Below, in pieces: positions 6,223 to 11,717 of a stretch of DNA of 11,717 bases. Below the pieces are notes generated by a model. It saw nothing but the letters and a program-made list of their open reading frames with translations. It made no database searches and was not told the origin of the DNA. Position 1 is the stretch's first letter. Each line of letters starts with the position of its first letter. The stretch comes from AC-69 sp036519575. GTDB lineage: Bacteria; Actinomycetota; UBA4738; HRBIN12. The stretch is taken from the NCBI GenBank assembly GCA_036519575.1, contig DATDKZ010000019.1, positions 1 through 11,717 of the forward strand, in the 5' to 3' direction. Made by a program: the position numbers and the translations under genes.

Positions 6223-6438
6223 GGCTCCGGACCTGAGGCCGACGAGACAGTCTTCGAGGGGTTCTCACTCAGGGACCGGCTGAACCCCTCGGGGATCTGA
6301 CCGTGAACAGTCCAGTGCCGACACGCAAGACCATCGAGGGCACCCTATGGGGGCCGGAACGCTGGGCTCAAACCGGGTGCGCCTAGGCGTCCGCAGCGCG
6401 GAGCGATCGCCCCCGCTAGAGCCCGAGTGGTTCGAACC
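6223..6438. other. Convergent intergenic region with hairpin and palindromes
   Basis: No gene I can support. It contains the hairpin at 6255-6291 and three short perfect palindromes: CGCCTAGGCG (6380-6389), GCGATCGC (6403-6410) and GGTTCGAACC (6429-6438, touching the stop codon of the 72-residue gene). A 27-codon GTG frame at 6303-6386 has nothing to support it. The GTTCGAA resembles a tRNA T-loop, but the flanks do not pair and no CCA end follows. Confidence 0.5.
6255..6291. terminator. Candidate hairpin terminator after the SRPBCC gene
   Basis: CGAGGGGTTC at 6255-6264 and GAACCCCTCG at 6282-6291 are perfect 10-bp inverse complements with a 17-base loop, 33 bases after the SRPBCC stop codon. 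No T-tract follows on either strand, which is common for terminators of high-GC actinobacteria but leaves the call open. Confidence 0.45.
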
Positions 6439-6657
6439 TCACACCCATTCGAGCGTGTACCGGAGAATCCTGTCGGCGAACTTCAGATAGACGTACTGCC
6501 CGGTCTCAGACTCGGCGTCGGGGAGCACGAGAACGTCCTCCACGCCTGGGACCTGCCGCCTAGCCGCCGCAAGCAGGACGTCCCGCGTTCCATCTTCCCT
6601 GCGTAGATCGTCGGGCCAATGGACGAGCAACTTCGCAGGGGCCATCACGTCGGCCAT
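6439..6657 (-). CDS. Small hypothetical protein, 72 residues
   Basis: I do not recognise this protein. It is soluble, slightly acidic, with no signal or membrane segment; it contains KLLVHWPDDLRREDGTRDVL (residues 9-28) and ends with a strand-rich part, TGQYVYLKFADRILRYTLEW (52-71). AGGAGG at 6668-6663 sits five bases before the ATG, which firmly sets this start over the longer frame to 6939. It follows the TIGR03943 gene by 98 bases on the same strand; the inverted repeat in that gap suggests it may have its own promoter or be separated by a terminator. Confidence 0.72.
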   Translation of the reverse strand: MADVMAPAKLLVHWPDDLRREDGTRDVLLAAARRQVPGVEDVLVLPDAESETGQYVYLKFADRILRYTLEWV

Positions 6658-6679
6658 CGGTTCCTCCTGGGGATAAGTG

Positions 6680-6704
6680 TGACCGAAGACTCCGACTTCG
6701 GTCA
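6680..6704 (-). promoter_or_regulatory. Inverted repeat upstream of the 72-residue gene
   Basis: TGACCGAAG and CTTCGGTCA form perfect 9-bp arms with a seven-base loop. On the minus strand the repeat overlaps TTGACC (6705-6700), which is 18 bases from CACACT (6681-6676), a possible promoter, so it could be an operator. It could equally be the terminator of the TIGR03943 transcript; no T-run follows. Confidence 0.4.
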
Positions 6705-6755
6705 AGACCAGGGTTTGGGGGGTCTCCAGGGGGACCGGAACGGCTGGAACGAGGG

Positions 6756-7520
6756 TCAGGGCGTGAGGTAGGGCCTGGCCGGGGGGGGCACCACCTCCAC
6801 CGACGTCGCGTTCACGATCACCTGCTTGCCCAGAGGGTAGATCGGGCCCTTCACCTCCACCCAGTCGTTCGCCTGGAACTCCCCCGGAGGGACGTTCACC
6901 ACGCGGACCTGGGCGGTGGTGGCGTCGGCCACGCAGCACGTGACGATGTAGCGCGTCAACAGGAACTCACCGGCCGGCGTATCGGCGAAGCGCGTGACGA
7001 TGCCGACGAAGTCGACCTGCTCTCCGGCCCGCCGGGCGAGCGCCTGCTTCCCGGCGTCCGAGTACTGGGCCGAGGCCACGTCGACGAGCGTCAACGGGCC
7101 GCTCCCCGGGTCGGCGTGAGATCCGCCGAATCCCGCGGAGCTGAAGCCCGGCCGCCTGCTCGCCGAGAAGCTGCCGAGCGTGGCGGGCGGGAGGGCCAGG
7201 ATCAGCACGACTGGGACCACCATCAGCCCCATGACCCATGCCTGGCGTGAGCCGATGGGCCGCGGAGACCGGACCCGCGCCGAAGCGATCAGCCCGGCGC
7301 CGCCCGCCGTGAGCATCGCCGCGCCCACCGGCACCACCCATGACGTCCTGGTGGACAGGTACAGGTCGTCGCGTCCGGTGAGCAACAGGAACCAGAACAT
7401 GGCGGCCCACGCCGCCAGCACCAGCCCACCGGCGACACGGCCGTAGCTCCATGTTGGGGGTGACTCGCTGCCCTGCGAGCCCGCGTGGGCCGTGCTCCGG
7501 ATCGCAAGGGAGTCCCTCAT
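6756..7520 (-). CDS. TIGR03943 / YcgQ-type membrane protein
   Basis: A 254-residue protein of the TIGR03943 (DUF1980, B. subtilis YcgQ-like) family, which is regularly encoded beside YcgR-type permeases and is thought to work with them; the exact function is unproven. Membrane segments lie at about 27-47, 60-79 and 94-116. The soluble part, probably outside the cell and OB-fold-like, carries the family hallmark RYIVTCCVADA with adjacent cysteines 195 and 196, a possible metal or thiol site. The first N-terminal residues are hydrophilic. The ATG at 7520 is chosen because it overlaps the permease stop as ATGA, implying coupled translation; an upstream in-frame start at 7541 is less likely. Confidence 0.85.
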   Translation of the reverse strand: MRDSLAIRSTAHAGSQGSESPPTWSYGRVAGGLVLAAWAAMFWFLLLTGRDDLYLSTRTSWVVPVGAAMLTAGGAGLIASARVRSPRPIGSRQAWVMGLMVVPVVLILALPPATLGSFSASRRPGFSSAGFGGSHADPGSGPLTLVDVASAQYSDAGKQALARRAGEQVDFVGIVTRFADTPAGEFLLTRYIVTCCVADATTAQVRVVNVPPGEFQANDWVEVKGPIYPLGKQVIVNATSVEVVPPPARPYLTP

Positions 7521-8527
7521 CCGGCCACCACCATCACCCACATGGCACCGACCAACGTCGTGGCGAACACCGTCACCACGAGCATCGGCAGGAACCCCCT
7601 ACGGAACGTGCCGGCGTACAGCGCGCCCAGCTTGAGGTCGATCATCGGCCCCGACACGAGGAACGCGAGCTGGGCGGCCGGGCCGAACTGCACGAACGAC
7701 GCCGCCACGAACGCGTCGGATTCCGAGCAGAGCGAGAGCACGGTGGCCAGCCCCATCATCACCGCGATGTCCAGGACCGGCGTCCCGGCGACCTTCGACA
7801 CGAACGAGGCGGGTAGGAATGTCTGGACCATCGCCGCGGCCGCCGCACCAACTAACAGATACCGGCCCATGAACAGGAAGTCGTTGCCGGTGTGGAGGAA
7901 GAACCGCCGCCACCGCGCCTCCGGCGGCCCCGGCTCGACCAGAACGGCATGGGCTTCTTCGGAGCGGGGCCGGAGCACCTCGTCCTTGCTCCGGCTGCCG
8001 AGGACCCACCCGACCACAACGGCCACGAGCATCCCCAGGGCGAATCGTCCGATCACCATGGTCCACAGCGACGACCGCGCCCGATAGGCGACGAACGTGG
8101 ACGCGATCACCACGGGGTTCAATACCGGGGCCGCGAGCATGAACGTGACCGCCGCCGACGGCGTGAGACCACGGACGGCCAGTCGTCGAGCGACCGGCAC
8201 CGAGCCGCATTCGCAGATCGGGAAGGCGACGCCTGCCAGGGCCGCCGCGGGGAGCTGGAGCGGCCTCGGAAGCCCGGCCACTCGCTCAAGGGCGTTCACC
8301 GGTACGAAGATCTCGATGGCCGCGGACGCGAGGGCTCCCAGCAGCACGAAGGGCATGGCCTGAACGACGAGCGAGCCGAACACGATGAGGAAGGCCTGGA
8401 TCCAGGCGATCCGGCCGGGCTCGAGGATCCGAAGGAGTACGGCGGCGACGGCCAGGACGGCGACGATGATCGCAGCGGTGCGGACGGTGGCGTTCCTCGC
8501 GGGTTGCGAAGTCGCGACGCCGATCAT
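7517..8527 (-). CDS. DUF318 / YcgR-type permease (ArsP superfamily)
   Basis: A 336-residue polytopic membrane protein of the permease family that includes B. subtilis YcgR and the organoarsenical exporter ArsP. Two related halves are visible, each with a signature: PICECGSVPVARRL in the first (Cys105, Cys107) and LCSESDAFVAASF in the second (Cys267), joined by a charged cytoplasmic loop at about 178-210. The LAAPVLNPVV motif at 131-140 is also typical. With a YcgQ-like partner the likely role is export or handling of a metal or metalloid compound, but the substrate cannot be read from sequence. The start ATG at 8527 shares one base with the upstream stop (TGATG) and has GGGAG nine bases upstream; TTG 8533 is the alternative. 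Confidence 0.9.
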   Translation of the reverse strand: MIGVATSQPARNATVRTAAIIVAVLAVAAVLLRILEPGRIAWIQAFLIVFGSLVVQAMPFVLLGALASAAIEIFVPVNALERVAGLPRPLQLPAAALAGVAFPICECGSVPVARRLAVRGLTPSAAVTFMLAAPVLNPVVIASTFVAYRARSSLWTMVIGRFALGMLVAVVVGWVLGSRSKDEVLRPRSEEAHAVLVEPGPPEARWRRFFLHTGNDFLFMGRYLLVGAAAAAMVQTFLPASFVSKVAGTPVLDIAVMMGLATVLSLCSESDAFVAASFVQFGPAAQLAFLVSGPMIDLKLGALYAGTFRRGFLPMLVVTVFATTLVGAMWVMVVAG

Positions 8528-9909
8528 CAGCAATATCTCCCGAAGGAGACCGCGAAGCCCTGGAACGCGTCCTCGAACACGCGTGTCCCGTCGGGTGCTG
8601 TGACTCCCATCGCCGCCTGGACCACGGCGTCACCGGAGATCCCCCCCTGCGCCAGGGTGCCCTGGTCCAGGAACAGCCCTCCCGAGACGACGTCCGCGAT
8701 CACGTTCGGATCGCCCGGGACCTCGGCCTCGACCTGCGAGACGACGTCCGAGACTCGGACGGGAGCGCCGTCGGTCGATGCGGAATCGACCCCCGGATCG
8801 CCCCCAGTCCCCGCGATGGCAACGGCGACGGAGCCTCCGGCCGCTCGATCCGCGGCGGCGACCAGCTCATGTGTCCGCCTGTCCATCGAGCCGACCGAGC
8901 CGTCCAGGACCACCGCCAGGATGTCCGGGACGTCGTCCCGTCCGAACCCCTCGGCGAGGATCTGCTCGGCCGCGGTCACGGCGGAACCGCCCGTCGCCAT
9001 GACCATGGCGTCGCGGTCGTGGCCGACGTACCAATTGCCCCCAACGATCCCGCGATCGGCTTCATCGCTCGCGACCAGGCCGATCAGCGGACGCTGGGCC
9101 ATCGCCTGGTCCAGGTCGTCTGGCAACGTCGAGATCACGGAGAAGGGCGCGCCCGGCCCCCATGCCGCCGCGACGCGGCCGTCATCGTTTCGCACCAGCG
9201 CGCCGGTGATCCCGTGTTGCGACGGCAGGCCCCCGGTGCCGATCGTGGTGAGCGTCGCCGTGGGATCGAGCGGTAGGGAACCGGTGTCGCCGGCCACTGT
9301 CGCCGCGCCGTGCTCCATGAGCGAACGAAGCGAACTCCAACTGTGGGGGTTGCGGCGGAGCTCCGTGGTCCCCACTCCCTTCCACGCAACCTCGAGGACG
9401 AGCCGGGGCCGTTCACCGTCGGAGATGCTGGCGACGGCCGTCCCCGCTCGGACATCGGGGTGTGGTCGGCGGAACCCCAGGACTTCGGAGAGCGTCGGCG
9501 CGATGGCGTCGAGGCCCGTGCCCCTCGGAACAAGGGCCCCCGGCTCGATCCCCGTGCCGAAGAACGCGATGGGCACGGCCGTGACCGTGGAGGATTCAGC
9601 GATCGAGGGCCATGGGCCGGCACCGTTCGGGCCCGCAACCGCGTGGTTCCCCGTTACGGCCATGACATCGGGCGACCGTCCCTCACGGTACCCCGCGGCC
9701 AGCTTCGCCTTCAGCTCCGCCGGCAGCGGGCAGAAGGGAACGCGAGCCTGCGCTACGTCAGCAGGGCACGATTTGCCAGCGCACGCCGCGCTCAGCACGC
9801 CCGCGGGCACGCCGATCACGACGAGCACCAGGAGGAGGACGAGCACGCGCCGTCCGAACACGACGGGACACGCTACCGCGGTTCCGAGGAACGGACCGGC
9901 CCTTCGCAC
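8527..9909 (-). CDS. Permuted alkaline-phosphatase-superfamily pseudoenzyme, secreted
   Basis: A 460-residue exported protein, clearly a paralogue of the divergent phosphatase. It has a hydrophobic signal at 20-40 and a possible lipobox ending at Cys43. The block order matches the neighbour: RSPDV (78-82), AVPIAFFGTG (111-120) and DAIAPTLSEVLG (134-145) come first, then RLVLEVAWKG (169-178), PTATLTTIGTG (216-226), PDILAVVLDG (328-337) and VAVAIAGTGG (361-370). All six metal ligands of the neighbour are replaced (H90 region, D166 by Lys177, D400, H404, D447, H448 by Gly/Thr), and its nucleophile Thr aligns to Pro216, so catalysis is unlikely. The start is GTG 9909, with GTG 9861 as alternative. 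It is translationally coupled to the permease, hinting at a structural or ligand-binding role for that complex. Confidence 0.75.
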   Translation of the reverse strand: MRRAGPFLGTAVACPVVFGRRVLVLLLVLVVIGVPAGVLSAACAGKSCPADVAQARVPFCPLPAELKAKLAAGYREGRSPDVMAVTGNHAVAGPNGAGPWPSIAESSTVTAVPIAFFGTGIEPGALVPRGTGLDAIAPTLSEVLGFRRPHPDVRAGTAVASISDGERPRLVLEVAWKGVGTTELRRNPHSWSSLRSLMEHGAATVAGDTGSLPLDPTATLTTIGTGGLPSQHGITGALVRNDDGRVAAAWGPGAPFSVISTLPDDLDQAMAQRPLIGLVASDEADRGIVGGNWYVGHDRDAMVMATGGSAVTAAEQILAEGFGRDDVPDILAVVLDGSVGSMDRRTHELVAAADRAAGGSVAVAIAGTGGDPGVDSASTDGAPVRVSDVVSQVEAEVPGDPNVIADVVSGGLFLDQGTLAQGGISGDAVVQAAMGVTAPDGTRVFEDAFQGFAVSFGRYC

Positions 9910-9924
9910 CTTTCGGGGAGGCGT

Positions 9925-9934
9925 CTGTTAGGTT
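9925..9934. promoter_or_regulatory. Possible bidirectional -10 for the two phosphatase-like genes
   Basis: The decamer CTGTTAGGTT reads as TAGGTT on the plus strand (9929-9934) and TAACAG on the minus strand (9930-9925), sharing the central TA. The boxes lie 13 and 15 bases before the GTG starts at 9948 and 9909, and neither start has a Shine-Dalgarno. No clear -35 box is seen on either side. Confidence 0.35.
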
Positions 9935-9947
9935 TGCCGACTCGCCC

Positions 9948-11630
9948 GTGGGGTCCTCTCGTCGTCTGCTCGTGGTCGTCGCGCTGCTCGCGTCGGCGTG
10001 CACGTCGTCGGGTGGCACGTCGGTAACCCCACCCGCCCCGACGACCGGCCCGGCGGTCCCAACCCAGGTCTCCGGGAGAGCGCTGGCAAAGCAGGTGTGC
10101 GCGAACCTCTCCCACGAGGTGTTGGTCAGGACCTGGCACGGATACTTCCCCGGGCGGAGTGGGGACATCCAGATCGTTCCGAAGTACCCGAACTTCGTGA
10201 ACGGCGGGCTGACCCACTCGACGCCCTACGCGTACACGCAGGATGTCCCCCTGTTCCTGTACGGACCGGGCTACGTGCGACCCGGCCTCTACCACCGACC
10301 GATCACGCTCGCCGACATCGCACCCACCGAGGGCGCGATGCTGAAGTACGACTTCTCCGCGCCGGACGGCAGGGCCCAGAGCCAGGCCCTGCTGCCGGCC
10401 GAGGGCCGGCCGCTCCCCCGGCTGTTGCTCACCCTGATCTGGGATTCGGGAGGCATGGACGTGCTGAACCGGTGGCCAAACGACTGGCCGTACTTGCGCT
10501 CGCTCCGGCCGCAGGGCGCCTGGTTCACCCACGTCACGGTCGGCGCCTCGCCGTCGAACACGCCCACCGGGCATTCCATCATCGGAACCGGGGCCTTCCC
10601 CATGCGCACCGGCTTCGTCGACGAGTACATCCGGGTGAACGGACGGATCCAGAAGCCGAACGCGAACGGCCCGGCGTTCCTGCTCGAGCCCAGCCTGGCC
10701 GACCTGTACGACCGCCACATGGGCAACCGCCCGATCGTCGCGGCGATCGCCAGCCTCTCAGCTCACATCATGATGATGGGGCACGGGTCGCTGTGGGGTG
10801 GCGGCGACAAGGACCTCGCCGTGACTCGGGAGGCGCAATTCGGGCCCACCGCCGGCGCGGAGTCCGACGTGTGGAACCTCACGCCTTCCATGGCGCCCTA
10901 CTACACCTTCCCGAGCTACGTGAACGCACTCCCGCCCGTGACCGCCTACACGCGAGCCCTCGACCAGGCTGACGGACGGCTCGACCAAGCATGGCGTGGC
11001 CATCCATTCACCGAGCTGCACAACGGGTTCGACACGCCGGCGCGGACCCCGTACCAGACCAGGCTGGTGAAGACGGTGATCGAGCGAGAGGGGTTCGGGA
11101 AGGACGACATCCCGGACCTGTTGTTCGTGAACTACAAGGCCATCGACACGATCGGGCACCTGTTCAGCGCAGACGGCGTGGAGATGTCCGACGCGGTCAC
11201 CTACCAGGACGAAGCCCTTCGCGAGCTGGTGTCGTTCCTCGACCGCACGGTCGGCAAGGAGAGGTGGGTCATGGCCCTTACGGCCGATCACGGAACCCAG
11301 CGGGACCCCGCGGTGAGCGGCGCCTTCATGATCGACGTCAACAAGATCGACTCGCTGATCCGCAAGGCGTTCGACGACGACGACGACCGCGTGCCGCTGG
11401 TCGAGAAGGTTCGAGCCACCGAGATCTGGTTGAACACGGAGGAGCTGGCGAACAACGGCTTCACCCTCGACGATGTCTCGCAGTTCATCGTGCGGATGAC
11501 GCAGCAGCAGACGTTCAAGAACCGGAACACCCCTGTCCCCGGCCACGAAGACGACACGGTGTTCTCTGCTGCGTTCCCCTCGTCTATGCTTTCCCGGCTC
11601 CCGTGCCTCCCCGAGGCCCGCGCGAGCTGA
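9948..11630 (+). CDS. Lipoprotein phosphatase, PafA/NPP-like, circularly permuted
   Basis: A 560-residue alkaline-phosphatase-superfamily enzyme anchored outside the membrane: signal residues 1-17, lipobox LASAC with Cys18, then a Ser/Thr/Pro linker. It should hydrolyse phosphate mono- or diesters with two zinc ions. Predicted ligands are Asp166 (WDSGG), Asp400 and His404 (DTIGH), Asp447 and His448 (ADHG), and His90 (LTHSTPY); Thr205 (NTPTGH) is the nucleophile. The 47-residue spacing Asp400-Asp447 equals that of PafA (D305-D352). The oddity is order: FPGRSGDIQIV, LTHSTPYAY, DVPLFLYGPG and DIAPT (residues 67-126), normally C-terminal, precede the nucleophile domain. A run of five Asp lies at 476-480. 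The GTG start lacks a Shine-Dalgarno but gives an ideal signal peptide. The substrate is unknown. Confidence 0.82.
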   Translation: MGSSRRLLVVVALLASACTSSGGTSVTPPAPTTGPAVPTQVSGRALAKQVCANLSHEVLVRTWHGYFPGRSGDIQIVPKYPNFVNGGLTHSTPYAYTQDVPLFLYGPGYVRPGLYHRPITLADIAPTEGAMLKYDFSAPDGRAQSQALLPAEGRPLPRLLLTLIWDSGGMDVLNRWPNDWPYLRSLRPQGAWFTHVTVGASPSNTPTGHSIIGTGAFPMRTGFVDEYIRVNGRIQKPNANGPAFLLEPSLADLYDRHMGNRPIVAAIASLSAHIMMMGHGSLWGGGDKDLAVTREAQFGPTAGAESDVWNLTPSMAPYYTFPSYVNALPPVTAYTRALDQADGRLDQAWRGHPFTELHNGFDTPARTPYQTRLVKTVIEREGFGKDDIPDLLFVNYKAIDTIGHLFSADGVEMSDAVTYQDEALRELVSFLDRTVGKERWVMALTADHGTQRDPAVSGAFMIDVNKIDSLIRKAFDDDDDRVPLVEKVRATEIWLNTEELANNGFTLDDVSQFIVRMTQQQTFKNRNTPVPGHEDDTVFSAAFPSSMLSRLPCLPEARAS

Positions 11631-11655
11631 GCGACGAAGGGGGAGGACCGACCGG

Positions 11656-11717
11656 ATGGCGGTGACCAGGGAAGCTCCGGCCGAGGACCTGGTCCCGGTG
11701 CCGGAGCCGGGGAGCCG
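11656..11717 (+). CDS. Start of an unidentified gene, cut by the window edge
   Basis: An open frame begins at ATG 11656 behind a strong ribosome binding site (AAGGGGGAGG at 11637-11646, nine bases upstream). Only 20 residues are visible, MAVTREAPAEDLVPVPEPGS, a Pro/Glu-rich start without a signal peptide, so no function can be given. It follows the phosphatase by 25 bases and is probably co-transcribed with it. Confidence 0.6.
   Translation, partial: MAVTREAPAEDLVPVPEPGS

Noticed and set aside
6303..6386. A 27-codon GTG frame in the convergent gap
   Set aside because: Only a loose GGGG upstream, no recognisable features and no coding bias that can be judged at this length.
6420..6450. A tRNA, suggested by GGTTCGAACC
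   Set aside because: The bases around the T-loop-like sequence do not form a T-stem on either strand and no acceptor end or cloverleaf can be drawn.
7892..9931. A 679-codon open frame on the plus strand across the permease and pseudophosphatase region
   Set aside because: It is antisense to two genes with clear family motifs, has a Ser/Pro/Arg-rich composition without domains, and is the kind of long shadow frame expected at high GC.
1..11717. CRISPR arrays, insertion sequences, attachment sites or phage genes
   Set aside because: No spaced direct repeats, transposase or integrase motifs, or tRNA-associated repeats were seen; composition looks uniform throughout.

Overview
The window is a high-GC stretch with nearly wall-to-wall coding, many GTG starts and several genes whose start codon lies only 7-13 bases behind a TANNNT-like -10 box with no Shine-Dalgarno sequence. 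That pattern, the MutY with a short actinobacterial-type C-terminus, the ECF42/DGPF pair and the ArsR/SRPBCC pair all point to Actinomycetota, possibly an uncultured lineage. This assignment is an inference from gene content; no rRNA or other marker is present.

Left part (1-6222): an ECF42-type sigma factor with its DGPF/YCII partner (minus strand), read from a promoter that matches the motif I remember for this sigma group. Divergent from them is a glutaryl-CoA-dehydrogenase-like acyl-CoA dehydrogenase, followed by a 62-residue protein of unknown function. Next come a two-CBS-domain protein (minus) and mutY (plus), divergent with overlapping start regions. They are followed by a DUF4349 membrane protein and an ArsR repressor/SRPBCC pair with a strong promoter and a perfect palindrome over its -35 box. 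These are ordinary housekeeping or regulatory modules.

Middle (6223-6438): a 216-base gap between convergent genes, holding a 10-bp hairpin and three short perfect palindromes but no gene I can support.

Right part (6439-11717): the most interesting region. A minus-strand cluster runs from an alkaline-phosphatase-superfamily paralogue through a DUF318/YcgR-type permease to a TIGR03943/YcgQ-type membrane protein, with stop/start overlaps at both junctions, and then a 72-residue orphan. Divergent from it, 38 bases away, is a lipoprotein of the PafA/nucleotide-pyrophosphatase type. Both phosphatase-like proteins have the conserved blocks in circularly permuted order: the block that normally ends such enzymes (RSGD, TH-S, VPL-GPG, DIAPT) comes first, right after the signal peptide, and the nucleophile and DH blocks follow. 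The plus-strand copy keeps all six metal ligands and the nucleophile; the minus-strand copy has lost the six ligands and probably the nucleophile, and looks like a pseudoenzyme. In both, a cysteine near the new N-terminus and one at the new C-terminus could form a disulfide joining the new ends. My best hypothesis is an extracytoplasmic, metal-linked active/inactive phosphatase pair tied to a YcgRQ-like membrane complex. The first codons of another plus-strand gene end the window.
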